DNA of 64,000 bases, from contig NC_088679.1 in the NCBI RefSeq assembly GCF_950023065.1, forward strand, positions 12,214,001 to 12,278,000, in the 5' to 3' direction. The stretch's first letter is position 1; each line of letters starts with the position of its first letter. A program made the translations under genes and the position numbers. Source of the stretch: Planococcus citri (Eukaryota; Arthropoda; Insecta; Hemiptera; Pseudococcidae). The notes beneath the pieces are model-generated. The model was not told the DNA's origin and ran no database searches. It was given only the letters and a program-made list of their open reading frames with translations. Positions 12,743-22,792 of this stretch are shown one piece after another.

Positions 12743-13199
12743 AGACTCTAGTACCTGAAATTTTGGCATGTGATGAATTTTTGCGTGCTATTTTGATTTA
12801 AGTAAGTCTTGTCTGATTCAAAAATTTTGTGCGAGTTGAAAGTTGCTCCTTCGTGAGCATAAATAAAACCGAATAAATGAATCAAATAAATAAGTAAATT
12901 TGGACAGCTAAAATTTTAGTTTTGAGGGGTTTTCAGACCATTTTCTTTCCAAAATCCATGGTTTCGTTCAAATCGGAGACAGGTACTTCAAGAAGTTCTC
13001 TTGTCAAGTTTTTGGATGATATTTGAACCTACCTAAATATTCTGCATGCCAAGCTGTGGCTCTACCCTTTACTGATAAATTTGTGAATTACCACATCATA
13101 ATATCGTCATCTGACGTTTCGAATCCCGTGTTACCAAATTACCAATAGAAGAAAAAATTTCGTGAAAGCAGGACAAGCAGAGTAAATTTGAGCTTTAGA
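12743..13199. other. Non-coding sequence
   Basis: Nothing recognisable was seen. Confidence 0.4.
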
Positions 13200-13933
13200 A
13201 AGATAAGGAACCACCTAGACAGCATCTACATATATATCCAGCTACCTCAAAACGATACACACATTATAAAACAACAAAAAGACTAGATATTCCAGGATGA
13301 GAAAAAGCAACAAGGACGGGGGAGGGTGAAGAGGTACGCCTTCGAAATAAGGATGCAAGAAAAGAGGATACAAAAAGCTGCTCGTCGGCTCATGACGGTA
13401 TAGTCTTCTATACATTTACATTGTTTGACGAGGTTTTTCGCAGTATAGTACTACCAACTGTACGATGCCTCCTCGTTCGTTCATTCGCTCGCCGACAACA
13501 ACAACAACACTACGGTAGCAGCAACAAACACCTCTAAACACGCCGAAAATAAGAAAATAGAAGAGAAAATCTTGGCTCATATTTCACTGTCACTATTCTC
13601 TCGGCTGACGCTGTGTGCGCTCCCTGAGGGAAAGGCGAGGGTGGCAGGACGTGTTGTTGTACTCGCGAGCAAGTGAGCCAGAGAATAAGAAAGAAATAAC
13701 GCCAGCGAATGAGACAAGAGAGGAGAGGTTCGAGGCCCCGGCGTTTTTACAATAATACATATTACGACGCCATCCGTAGCATTGCGAAAGAGCGACATCG
13801 TCAGGAGGATGGGTTTGTGTCGGGTTTTGTAATGAATTTTCTGAAAGAGAAGAATTGTTTGTTTCTTATAATACTGTAGGAAAATACGCGGAAAAGCATG
13901 CCGCCTGCGATACCTCCGCGTTCTTCGGAGAAA
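13200..13933 (+). promoter_or_regulatory. Promoter-like / 5' UTR-like island
   Basis: Composition shifts to mixed GC with numerous CG dinucleotides and trinucleotide (ACA/CAA, TCG) runs around 13475-13530. It directly precedes a candidate signal-peptide exon at 13934. TATA-like and initiator-like strings can be found but none is decisive. Read as a likely transcription-start region on the plus strand, by inference from composition. Confidence 0.35.
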
Positions 13934-14087
13934 ATGGCAACCATCCATCTATTTCAAGCCACTGTGTTGTTGCTGTTGCTACACTCGCTTATACTCCATG
14001 GCTGTTGTTCTCGTTGCAACGAACAAATTTACGGCTGTAATTTAATATTTTTATACGCTTCTTGTAGATTTGCCAAAGAGTTGAGAT
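13934..14087 (+). CDS. Possible first coding exon of a secreted protein
   Basis: The start codon sits in a good context (AAAATGG). It is followed by a hydrophobic, leucine-rich stretch at residues 6-22 (key run VLLLLLHSLILHG) that looks like a signal peptide. After it come four or more cysteines (CCSRC, then others to residue 46). The exon would end at 14087, before a strong donor GTAAGTACTT at 14088, after 51 codons plus one base. The frame otherwise stays open to 14185, but that tail has no recognised features. No downstream exon could be identified in the window. The leucine run comes from a GTT/CTG-rich tract, so chance is a real alternative. Confidence 0.35.
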
Positions 14088-14187
14088 GTAAGTACTTATA
14101 TTGTCCCTACGCATGGTTCTTCGATGTGTACTACTATGAGGCTTCTGAGTGTTCTGATTTGTCTCATGGGCTGGAATCCTACTGATT

Positions 14188-14559
14188 CCCAGGGTTGTAA
14201 AGACAGGGGATTGTATGTTAGATAATGATTAGATCATGGAAATGTGTGTATGTGTATCACTCGCAGTTCTTTATTATTCGAGCTATTGATTCGGCCGATC
14301 AGAATCACCTCATATCATTCAGGTAGATCTTAGGTCAAGCATGATGCTCTGTTGATTTAACTCTAGACTCAAATTTTAAAAAACAAAAAGCAATGTCTTA
14401 CCCATAACCAACTTTTAGTCTTGTAGATAATATTCATTTTATAACTTATGATTGTATTGATAGTTGTTAATCAAGTTGGGCAACTATAGTTAATATGTAT
14501 TTTTGTGGAGAATAATAAGAAACAACGAGAATGGCAAAAAATCAAACTTTCCAAATTTC
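14188..14559. other. Non-coding; contains a segment repeated at 24890-25000
   Basis: Around 14474-14506, 'gttgggcaactatagttaat' and its surroundings reappear with changes at 24937-24975. This marks the left part of a repeat whose right part lies at 15735-15900 here and at 25030-25175 there. Confidence 0.45.
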
Positions 14560-15284
14560 GCACCTTGGGAGTAATAAGGTGACATCTCAAAAAAGTTAAA
14601 TTTTACATGGAGAGTGATTTTCTTTTTTTTAAAAACTTGATTCATTATTTTTATCATCTTATAATTAATTGTGAGGAATGAATAGCACCTCATTTTAAAG
14701 ATCTATTAAATCTTAAAGAGGAAATATTTCAATGTTTGGAAAACATTTTGAGTTAGAACCTTTCATTAAAGTTGATGTGGAGGCGAAAGGAAGCGTCCAA
14801 AAAAATTTCATGTTAACAAAGTTGTAGATAATTAATTTTCCAATCAACATAATGTCGTTAGTTTTTTTCTAGAGTGCTTAGTTTTTGAGTTTTTCTCAAA
14901 AAACTAAAATTTCATTATATGCGCAAATTCATTTTTTTGAAAAGTGATCAATTTAAAATTTTTTTCCATTTGGTACAAACCAATAAAAAATGCACTCCTT
15001 GTGACTATTTCTAACTGACAAACATTCAAAACAATCAAAACTATTTGTTAACACTTTGTATGTACAAAATTTGCTCAAAAAAGGTGGAGTTTTTTGAGAT
15101 GTCACCTTATAACTCCAAACAACTTGCAATGTTGTTAGGATTTTTTTTTTACATAATCTAGATAATGTACCCAACTCAAAGTGTTATTTTTGGTTGGGGG
15201 GGGGGGGGTCATGCAAGCCCCAAAAATGCAAAAACATCAAAATCAATTTTTTTTTTAGATGTCACCTTATTACTCCCGAGGTGC
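14560..15284. mobile_element. Unclassified element with about 34-bp inverted termini
   Basis: The left end (14560-14594) contains GGGAGTAATAAGGTGACATC. The right end (15251-15284) is its inverse with one clear mismatch in the core. A third, inverted copy of the core lies at about 15091-15118. Outer bases GCACC...GGTGC also match. I found no convincing target duplication. The right terminus overlaps the start of an integrase-like frame, so the inverted repeats may instead reflect a rearrangement inside a larger decayed element. Confidence 0.45.
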
Positions 15285-15757
15285 ATTTGAAGTCTTCACA
15301 AATGCTAAAGGAGAAAAAGTTCTCCTCAGAAAGCTAGAGAATGGTTCAAAAGTTCCATGCTTGCCTAATGAGCTATTCTACAACACTGCTGATTACCTAC
15401 ATTGTGCCTATGGCCACATAGGATCCGCAAAACTCGACATAATATTTTGCAGAATATTCTGCTATCACAACAATTCGCTGGCATTTATATTCATGAGATA
15501 GGTATGTAATATTTGCATTGTCTGTAAGGTCAATAAGAACTATGCGAATCACAAAACTATTGAATGTGCAGAAATCGAGGTTTACTTACTAGGTGACGTC
15601 CTATCAGTTCATTTGTATGGACCCTTACCAGCTATGAAAAATGATCCTAAATATCTTCTAGTCATAAAAGATATTTTCACAAACAGTACATGGTTAAGAA
15701 CACTCTTCAATATCAAGAAAAGACCAATCTGTCAGAAACTAGAATTACATATTATAT
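15259..15757 (+). pseudogene. Decayed retroviral-type integrase fragment
   Basis: One frame reads, across a stop at 15499-15501 and a small shift, as an H2C2 zinc domain followed by the start of an integrase core. The HCAYGHIG motif (near 15400) supplies the histidines and CIVCKVNKN (near 15520) the cysteines. A conserved GPLP block follows near 15630, then a KYLLVIKDIFT strand. The residue before the LYGPLP block, where the first catalytic aspartate is expected, is histidine. The core breaks off near 15757 before the second catalytic residue. Ty3/gypsy-type affinity is likely from the GPLP signature. RT and RNase H are absent. It is a dead remnant, lying just left of the BEL/Pao insertion. 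Confidence 0.65.
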
Positions 15758-15937
15758 CAGAAATTGTTGTTTTGATCTGAAAAAGAGGTAGTTTCATTGT
15801 TTAACCCATTGAAATTGGTTGCTTACTGCTGGATTCCTAACTTTAATCCTGGATCTCTGAAGAACGAGAAACTGTTTTTGTTGGATTGTTACATCCTTCA
15901 AATCTTGTAGGTAAGTATTTGTTGCTGTTGCTGCTCT

Positions 15938-15942
15938 GCTGA
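15938..15942. repeat. Target-site duplication GCTGA, left
   Basis: GCTGA directly precedes the 5' LTR and is repeated at 22788-22792 after the 3' LTR. A 5-bp duplication is normal for BEL/Pao elements. The match proves that both LTRs belong to one insertion. Confidence 0.9.
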
Positions 15943-16282
15943 TGTTAAATTTCATTTCGAACGAATATTTAAATTTTTATTTCTAATGTAATTTCCGATA
16001 TTTATTGCGTCATCCACGAAAAGATAGATAGAAATATTTGAATCGTATGTTATCTCGTTGTAACGCAGACAGTTGCGCACTCGCGTATTTTTACATTTAT
16101 ACATAGAAGAAACTTTATCGCAAAAATGGCGTGAGTCAGATGACTCATACTGACGCTATCCTTCTTGCTATTTTTACAAATAAAGAGCGCTTCACTTCTT
16201 GTCTCGCAGTTAAACTGTAAAGATCAAATAAAATCATTTAAACAGTTTGTCATCAAATTTTTCGTAATTTTGAAAATAAACA
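15943..16282 (+). repeat. BEL/Pao 5' LTR
   Basis: 340 bp, beginning TGTTAAAT and ending AATAAACA. It contains a polyadenylation-type AATAAA in its last third and an inverted pair of TGA(G/C)TCA sites at 16132-16147. It matches 22448-22787 with two differences seen by eye. Confidence 0.92.
16132..16147. promoter_or_regulatory. Inverted pair of AP-1-like sites in the LTR
   Basis: TGAGTCA, two bases, TGACTCA form a palindrome inside the LTR. TGA(G/C)TCA is the classic binding site of Jun/Fos-type bZIP dimers. It is repeated in the 3' LTR at 22637-22652. It may drive transcription of the element; binding is not shown by sequence alone. Confidence 0.5.
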
Positions 16283-16301
16283 TGGTCCTTCTACAGCCGG
16301 A
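16283..16301 (+). other. Primer-binding site
   Basis: Directly after the 5' LTR, TGGTCCTTC starts a segment complementary to a tRNA 3' end (TGG pairs with CCA). The following bases up to AGCCGGA partly match the 3' end of tRNA-Tyr, with an apparent two-base difference in the middle. The exact primer tRNA is uncertain. Confidence 0.6.
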
Positions 16302-16427
16302 TATGTAATTTCGTATGTCGTAGTGAAATAGTGCGTGTTCGCGACGATTTAATCATTTATTTCAATTCGTGGTAAGATTTTGCTACTGTTTCGTGTGTAT
16401 CAAAAGTTTATTTGTACCTACATACCT

Positions 16428-17561
16428 ATGTCTTCCGAAACGGGTGATAAGTCTGATTCTGATTCAGTAAAGAGCCGCGAAACTATGGAAAGTGAAACCA
16501 AACGCGAGTATGTTGCCGATCAAATTAATCCTGATCAACCGATATATAAATCGTTGAAAATATTGGAAATTCGTGTCGTTTGCTTAGAAAAAAGCTTCAA
16601 TTTTGGTGAAATTCTCGACGCGGATAGTGCCCAATGCGATCTCGACGAGCTGAACTCCATCAAATCGCGTATTGACGAGTTGTTTGAATCTCATTTTCAT
16701 GAGCAGCTGATTTCGATCCAACAGAATTTCGATCAACGATGCCGAAACTTAAGAAACAGGTATATGCAAATTATTTCTCGTAAAAGGCGCAGTGAGACCC
16801 CTCTTGATTCGAATTCGGCGCCTCCGATGAAGCTGCCTGCGCTAGAAGTGCCTCATTTCAGTGGTGATCTTCATAAATGGGGATCGTTTAAATCTCGTTT
16901 TCTCCATCTTGCCGCGGATAAGCGCATCGCAAATGATGAGATAAGTAAGCGACAGTTTTTATATCAAGCATTAGATGGCGATGCTAAAGATATGGTTGAA
17001 AATCTCCGAGATAGTCCGTTCGAAAAAATATGGGATGTTTTGGTCAAGTTTTATGACGATCCATTTCGCCGAGCCAAGTCGCAGTATAAGCAGCTTTTCG
17101 TTGAAAAATCAGCCAATACTTTACGTCAGCGTTTGGTGTCTTATCGTCAGCATACTGCTGGTTTGAAGTTGGCGTGTTCCGAGTTCAACATCGACCCATT
17201 TGATCTGGTGACCATCGCTCACTTCTTAGATGATCCACAAACGAATAATACGGTGCGTTTGCAATGGGAACGCCAAACAACAGCGAATCCAGAGTCCTGC
17301 ACACTCGATGAATTTCTAAATTTCCTCGAACGGGAAGCTACTTCCTGTGACAGAGCGTTTGATCGAGGTCAAAAACCTTATGGGAAAGGCCCAAAGTTCC
17401 AGAAAAATGCAACGATGAAATCAGGCAAAACTCAAGGCCACACCATGGTGCAGCAGCAGTCCAAACCAACGTTAAAGAAGAAACCACCCTGCGTTTTGTG
17501 TTCCGGTGAGCATTACTTAAATCAGTGCGACGAGTTCAAAAGGAAAACTCCAGATGAGTGA
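16428..17561 (+). CDS. BEL/Pao Gag-like region, ends at in-frame TGA
   Basis: The frame is open from 16380, but the likely start is the methionine at 16428 (MSSETGDK). Before it lie only hydrophobic residues from leader sequence. The middle part (about residues 151-300 counted from 16380) carries the LP..P.FSGD..KW..F motif of the BEL Gag domain (DUF1759 type), which would form the particle. The C-terminus has a CX2CX3HX4C knuckle (C371, C374, H378, C383) for RNA binding. Translation stops at TGA 17559-17561. The same frame continues directly into the second cysteine motif of the usual Gag, so the stop falls inside what is normally one protein. It may be a disabling mutation, a sequencing error or a readthrough point. 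Confidence 0.85.
   Translation: MSSETGDKSDSDSVKSRETMESETKREYVADQINPDQPIYKSLKILEIRVVCLEKSFNFGEILDADSAQCDLDELNSIKSRIDELFESHFHEQLISIQQNFDQRCRNLRNRYMQIISRKRRSETPLDSNSAPPMKLPALEVPHFSGDLHKWGSFKSRFLHLAADKRIANDEISKRQFLYQALDGDAKDMVENLRDSPFEKIWDVLVKFYDDPFRRAKSQYKQLFVEKSANTLRQRLVSYRQHTAGLKLACSEFNIDPFDLVTIAHFLDDPQTNNTVRLQWERQTTANPESCTLDEFLNFLEREATSCDRAFDRGQKPYGKGPKFQKNATMKSGKTQGHTMVQQQSKPTLKKKPPCVLCSGEHYLNQCDEFKRKTPDE
17559..17561 (+). other. In-frame TGA splitting gag-pol
   Basis: The codon interrupts a frame that is otherwise open on both sides, and both sides are alignable with BEL Gag. The base following the stop is A. The frame does not shift across the stop. Confidence 0.85.
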
Positions 17562-20500
17562 ATCAAATTCGTTGGCGAGCGTCGATTGTGTCAAGTATGC
17601 TTCAAGTCAAGTTGCAAAGGTGCCACAGAGAAGCCCGCAGCGTGTCCGATGAAACAACTGCATTGCTATCGGTGTAAAGGAACTCATCATTCCTTAGTTC
17701 ATCGTTTTGGTAAGAATTTTGAACCTCATACTATGTCAAATAAAACGCCATTGGACAAATTGAATTTTAATCAAAATTTATCCGTCTGCCTTCTAAATAA
17801 AAACGTAACTCGAGTAAATCATGATAATAACCCCCTTTTGGCCACTGCATTAGTAGGTGTTAAAAATAATTCGAATTCAACGTCAACTTCGAATATCGAA
17901 TCTAGAGTATTGCTAGATAATGGCAGTCAATTTAATTTTATTTCAAAACGATTAGCCAACTTATTGAATGTAACTCCTATGAGTACTGATATTTCTGTAG
18001 GTGGTTTAGGTGGTAAAAATGCGGCTGTCAATCAGTGTGTTGATGTTACAATAATTTCTAGGTATAATTCATCTGAAATAACAGTTCGTTGCCTTGTTGT
18101 CGAAAATATTGTCAGCTCAGTGGTTCCCAACCAATTTTTCGAAATAAATTCGTGGAATTTACCATCTCATTTATATCTAGCTGATCCATATTTCAACATA
18201 CCCGATGATATTGATATATTATTGGGCCTAGATATTTTTTGGAAAATTTTGAAATCTGAAAACTTCAATCTAGGTGCAAATTTGCCAAAGTTGAAGGAGA
18301 CAGAATTAGGTTGGATCATTGCCGGTAGTTTTAGAACCGCTGAGACGACTCAAGGTACCATGGTATTCATACTTCAGTTAAGTAACAACGAACTTCTCAA
18401 TCAGATGAAAAAATTTTGGTCAATTGAGCACCAAATTTCGAATTTTCCGTTGACAGCTGACGAATTAGCTTGCGAGGCTATTTATCAAAAAACTACTTAT
18501 CGTCAGTCCGATGGTCGATTTGTTGTCTCTTTACCTTTTAAAAAGGATCCTGCTTTATTAGGGCAGTCTCGATTTGAGGCATTGAAACAATTTATGCACT
18601 TAGAAAAGCGATTAAAAAATAACCCTCAAATGAAGGAAAAATACGTTTCATGTATGAATGAATATATTGAGCTAGGTCATATGGTCGAAATTTCTGAAAA
18701 TCTTGAGAGTAATTCAGCTCCAAAGCATGTTTATTATGTACCGCATCATGCTGTTATCAATCCCAGCTCAACTTCAACGTCTCAACGTACTGTTTTCAAC
18801 GCCAGTATGAAAACGTCATCTGGTGTTTCCTTAAACGATCTTTTATACACAGGGCCAGTTGTACAACCCAAGTTGAGAGGCATTCTTACACGATTCCGAT
18901 TATATGCGTATGTAATGACTGCTGACATTGTTAAAATGTATCGGCAAATTCGGAGAAATCCGGATCATACTGCATATCAGAGAATATTTTGGCGAAATTC
19001 TCCGGAAGAAAAATTGAAGGTTTGCGAATTGACAACAGTTACATTTGGTGAAAGATCAGCCCAATATGAAGCAACAAGAACTTTGAAAAAACTTGCTGAA
19101 GATTATGGGGCGAATTTTCCAAATGCAAAATCTGCCATTTTATCAGATTTCTATGTTGACAATTTATTAACCGGCTCAAATTCTTTGGAACAAGCTAAGG
19201 CCACTCAAGAGGAGCTTATTGCTCTCTTGAATTCTGCTGGTTTACCTCTCAGCAAGTGGTCCTCGAATTCTCCGGAATTATTATCCAAAATTGATCCATT
19301 GAAAATTGAGCCAATGTCTCGTGTTAGTTTTGATGACAAAGAAATGGTCAAAACTTTGGGTATGTACTGGGCTCCTTGCGACGATACTTTGAGATTTTGG
19401 TTCGAGAAACCAAACGTGACTGAGGCGCGTACCAAACGCCAAATTTTGGGCATAATTGCTTCAATTTACGACCCAATGGGCTTGGTTGGGCCAATAACAG
19501 TCACAGCGAAGTGTTTCATGCAAGAAATTTGGAAATTTATAGTGGAAGACGAAAAACGAAAAATTTACTGGGATGAAACAGTGCCGGACAAAATTTTGAG
19601 ACCTTGGCGAGAGTTTGCAGCGCAACTTCATTTATTAAATAAAATTTCGATACCTCGACACATCACTCCTAGCAATACTTCGATAATTTATGAACTCCAC
19701 GGATTTTCTGATGCGTCATCTCGCGCTTATGGAGCAGTTCTCTATTTGAGAGCTATTTCTGGTAAGGAGGTTCAAGTACATCTTTTGTGCTCGAAATCTC
19801 GCGTAGCTCCTTTGAAAGAAATTTCCATACCTCGAATGGAATTGTTAGCAGCCGAATTGCTGGCTGAAATGGCGCATGAGGTGGCTTTGGACTTATCTGT
19901 TCGAGTGAATATCGCTTCCATCAGGTTATGGAGTGACTCAAAAATTGCTCTTTCTTGGATTGGTACTCAATCATATAAATGGAGTGTCTTTGTGGCGCAT
20001 CGAGTTACTAAAATACAGAGTCTTTCTAAAAATAGCCAATGGGACTATGTTGAGTCAACTAGCAACCCAGCCGATGTATTATCGCGGGGAGCAAATCCTA
20101 TTGATTTATGTAAGCCCAACCATGTGTGGTTTTTTGGACCAACTTGGTTGAGAAACTCAACTAGTCCTTGGCCTGATTTCTTAAATTTTGTTCCAAATCC
20201 CAACGAATCAGAAGAGCGAAAAACTGAACGAGGTATAGCCATGGTAGCAACTTCATTCCGAAGTAATTTGTTCAACCTCGTAGGTTTACCCGATACGGGA
20301 ACAAATTCCTCAAAACTCGCTCATAAATTAGGTTACAGTAAGTTGCTGCGGCTCACGTCATATTTAGCTCGACCAATTCGAAATCGCTTACCATATTTTC
20401 CTCAGTCAAATCGAATTGAAGGAAAACAGCTTCACAAACATGACTTAGAATTCGCAAAAATGATTTTAATCAAGCTGTCTCAACGTGAATATTTTCAAGA

Positions 20501-21809
20501 CGATATCACGCGCCTAAAAAATGGCAAGCCTCTAAATAAAAACAGCTCGATAGAAAGTCTAAGTCCGTTTCTAGATGCTGATGGGATACTTCGCGTAGGG
20601 GGTAGGTTAGAGGAGGCTGACATGTCTTATGAACAACGGCACCCCATCCTACTTCACCCATCTCATCCTTTAACTACTCTAATTGTTATGCATGAACATT
20701 TAATCAATTTACATGCTGGTCCGAAGTTGTTAAAATCAATTTTGCGAAGGCAATTTTGGATACTTCGTATGAATTCGTGCATTTCAAGGTGTTTAAAATT
20801 GTGCTTTACTTGCGCAAAATTCGCTGCAAAAACACAGCATCAAATTATGGCCAATTTTCCCAAGGAACGAATTAGTCCAAGCAGAGCCTTCACCCATACG
20901 GGAGTTGACTATGCTGGACCCTTTTCACTAATGCAAACAGGTGGTCGCTGTCGAACGAAAATCAAGGTCTATGTTGCTGTCTTTGTTTGCTTTGCAACAA
21001 AGGCAATTCACATCGAAGTGGTGTACGACCTTTCTACAGAAAAATTTCTCGAAGCCTTTTCAAGGTTTATTTCGCGACGCGGCGTACCTGCGCATATCTA
21101 TTCCGACAATGGAACAACGTTTGTTGGCGCGAAAAATCGCTTAAACGAAATGCATTCCTTGGTGTTGAAAGAGGCCTCCAAAATCGAAAAATTCACGCTC
21201 GATAAAGGTTCACAATGGCATTTCATTCCTCCTCACGCCCCTCATTTTGGTGGGATATGGGAGGCTGGAGTGAAATCCATAAAAAGTCATTTGTATAAGA
21301 CAATCGATTCGTATACACTGACATCCGATCAATTCGCAACTTTACTTAATCAGATCGAAGCTTGTCTTAATTCGAGACCTCTCACTCCAGAATCGTCCGA
21401 TCCGAACGAACTCAACGCCTTGACGCCAGGGCATTTTCTTATTGGCGGACCAATCACAGCATTGCAAACCATCGACTATACAAATATTCCCAGTAATCGA
21501 TTGAAACACTGGGAACAAATTAATAAACTGACTCAATTATTTTGGAAAAGGTGGCAATCCGAATATCTGAATACTCTTCAACAACGTTATAAATGGCAAT
21601 TGCCTGGTGGCGAATTAAAACTAGGTGATTTTGTCGTAATTAAAGATGATCATTTGTCTCCTACGCAGTGGGCCTTAGGTAGGGTACTTGAGTTACATCC
21701 AGGTAAAGATGGTAAATGTCGAGTAGCGACAATCCAAACGTCCAATGGCAAGGTCAAAAGACCTCTCGTTAAACTCGTTTTTCTCCCTTGTGATCGTAAA
21801 ATTATGTAA
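17562..21809 (+). CDS. BEL/Pao Pol region (protease, RT, RNase H, integrase)
   Basis: This is in the same frame as the Gag region, after one stop; the first methionine is at 17586 (numbering from there). A Cys/His cluster (residues 2-39, ending CYRCKGTHH) completes the Gag nucleocapsid part. The A17-type aspartic protease has LLDNGSQ with D111. The RT has TADIVKMYRQI (D447) and YVDN at 523-526, where YVDD is usual. RNase H has HGFSDAS with D709. The integrase has an H2C2 region near 1040-1090, then D1108, D1174 and E1226 (VDYAGP, SDNGTTF, WEAGVKS). A C-terminal tail of the DUF5641 type ends at 1407. Length and order fit BEL/Pao. All catalytic acids are present except the last D of YVDD, replaced by N. 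Confidence 0.9.
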   Translation: MKFVGERRLCQVCFKSSCKGATEKPAACPMKQLHCYRCKGTHHSLVHRFGKNFEPHTMSNKTPLDKLNFNQNLSVCLLNKNVTRVNHDNNPLLATALVGVKNNSNSTSTSNIESRVLLDNGSQFNFISKRLANLLNVTPMSTDISVGGLGGKNAAVNQCVDVTIISRYNSSEITVRCLVVENIVSSVVPNQFFEINSWNLPSHLYLADPYFNIPDDIDILLGLDIFWKILKSENFNLGANLPKLKETELGWIIAGSFRTAETTQGTMVFILQLSNNELLNQMKKFWSIEHQISNFPLTADELACEAIYQKTTYRQSDGRFVVSLPFKKDPALLGQSRFEALKQFMHLEKRLKNNPQMKEKYVSCMNEYIELGHMVEISENLESNSAPKHVYYVPHHAVINPSSTSTSQRTVFNASMKTSSGVSLNDLLYTGPVVQPKLRGILTRFRLYAYVMTADIVKMYRQIRRNPDHTAYQRIFWRNSPEEKLKVCELTTVTFGERSAQYEATRTLKKLAEDYGANFPNAKSAILSDFYVDNLLTGSNSLEQAKATQEELIALLNSAGLPLSKWSSNSPELLSKIDPLKIEPMSRVSFDDKEMVKTLGMYWAPCDDTLRFWFEKPNVTEARTKRQILGIIASIYDPMGLVGPITVTAKCFMQEIWKFIVEDEKRKIYWDETVPDKILRPWREFAAQLHLLNKISIPRHITPSNTSIIYELHGFSDASSRAYGAVLYLRAISGKEVQVHLLCSKSRVAPLKEISIPRMELLAAELLAEMAHEVALDLSVRVNIASIRLWSDSKIALSWIGTQSYKWSVFVAHRVTKIQSLSKNSQWDYVESTSNPADVLSRGANPIDLCKPNHVWFFGPTWLRNSTSPWPDFLNFVPNPNESEERKTERGIAMVATSFRSNLFNLVGLPDTGTNSSKLAHKLGYSKLLRLTSYLARPIRNRLPYFPQSNRIEGKQLHKHDLEFAKMILIKLSQREYFQDDITRLKNGKPLNKNSSIESLSPFLDADGILRVGGRLEEADMSYEQRHPILLHPSHPLTTLIVMHEHLINLHAGPKLLKSILRRQFWILRMNSCISRCLKLCFTCAKFAAKTQHQIMANFPKERISPSRAFTHTGVDYAGPFSLMQTGGRCRTKIKVYVAVFVCFATKAIHIEVVYDLSTEKFLEAFSRFISRRGVPAHIYSDNGTTFVGAKNRLNEMHSLVLKEASKIEKFTLDKGSQWHFIPPHAPHFGGIWEAGVKSIKSHLYKTIDSYTLTSDQFATLLNQIEACLNSRPLTPESSDPNELNALTPGHFLIGGPITALQTIDYTNIPSNRLKHWEQINKLTQLFWKRWQSEYLNTLQQRYKWQLPGGELKLGDFVVIKDDHLSPTQWALGRVLELHPGKDGKCRVATIQTSNGKVKRPLVKLVFLPCDRKIM

Positions 21810-22435
21810 TTAAAATTTTATCTGTGTATGTGCGTAGGTCCACAACAAAATCCGCAGACAGATGGGTCCAATAATATTGTAATAGCGGATAACACAGAGA
21901 AAAGTTAGGTGCGAAAATATATCAAATTTACGTCGATGATGATTTGAGGAACTTCAAGTTTCATTTGTTTTCAAAGAAATCTGTGATTTTATTTAATTCT
22001 ATCAGATTTTGTAATTTTTTCGAAGTAATACAATTTTTTGTTATTTGTTGTACTTAGGAGCGTAGTTCATTCCATAGATATGTATCATAAATCATCAAAT
22101 CGACTCAAGGCCAGAGAGAAGAATCCTATAATGTAAACAAAAATCAAAACCTGGTACCAGGGTTCGCTGAGGATAGCACCTCTCCTCAATAATTGCTCCA
22201 AGAGCAATCACACTTGGCCAGTGTGAATATAATATATACTTTGAAATTAAAATAAGACAGGTGAGCTAAGAAAGCTCATTTCATGTGTGCCCATGAAATA
22301 CCATAGATTCTCTCTCTCTTCGATTCGTAAATTTTCGCCATTCAAAATAACCTAACTCCTAACCACCGTAAATAAAACCTGTCTCGAAACCCTTTTGTAA
22401 TTTAAATAGATCATTTTGTTTGAGGCGTCGCCTCA

Positions 22436-22447
22436 ACGCGGGGAGTA
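22436..22447 (+). other. Polypurine tract of the BEL/Pao element
   Basis: A GCGGGGAGTA string abuts the 3' LTR. It follows the GAGGCGTCGCCTC palindrome that often precedes BEL 3' LTRs. It primes plus-strand DNA synthesis in such elements. Confidence 0.7.
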
Positions 22448-22787
22448 TGTTAAATTTCATTTCGAACGAATATTTAAATTTTTATTTCTAATGTAATTTC
22501 CGATATTTATTGCGTCATCCACAAAAAGATAGATAGAAATATTTGAATCGTATGTTATCTCGTTGTAACGCAGACGGTTGCGCACTCGCGTATTTTTACA
22601 TTTATACATAGAAGAAACTTTATCGCAAAAATGGCGTGAGTCAGATGACTCATACTGACGCTATCCTTCTTGCTATTTTTACAAATAAAGAGCGCTTCAC
22701 TTCTTGTCTCGCAGTTAAACTGTAAAGATCAAATAAAATCATTTAAACAGTTTGTCATCAAATTTTTCGTAATTTTGAAAATAAACA
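22448..22787 (+). repeat. BEL/Pao 3' LTR
   Basis: 340 bp, near-identical to 15943-16282, followed by the target duplication GCTGA at 22788-22792. The AP-1-like palindrome is at 22637-22652 here. Confidence 0.92.
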
Positions 22788-22792
22788 GCTGA
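22788..22792. repeat. Target-site duplication GCTGA, right
   Basis: Matches 15938-15942. Confidence 0.9.

Larger units (their letters stand above)
15943..22787 (+). mobile_element. BEL/Pao LTR retrotransposon, complete, young
   Basis: The 6,845-bp element has two 340-bp LTRs, TG...CA ends, a primer-binding region, a gag-like frame, a pol frame with protease, RT, RNase H and integrase in BEL order, and a purine-rich tract before the 3' LTR. It is flanked by GCTGA on both sides. I see only two differences between the LTRs (in the 'catccacg/aaaaag' and 'cagac(a/g)gttg' contexts), so insertion is recent. The coding region is one frame from 16428 to 21809 broken by a single TGA at 17559-17561. 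Confidence 0.93.
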
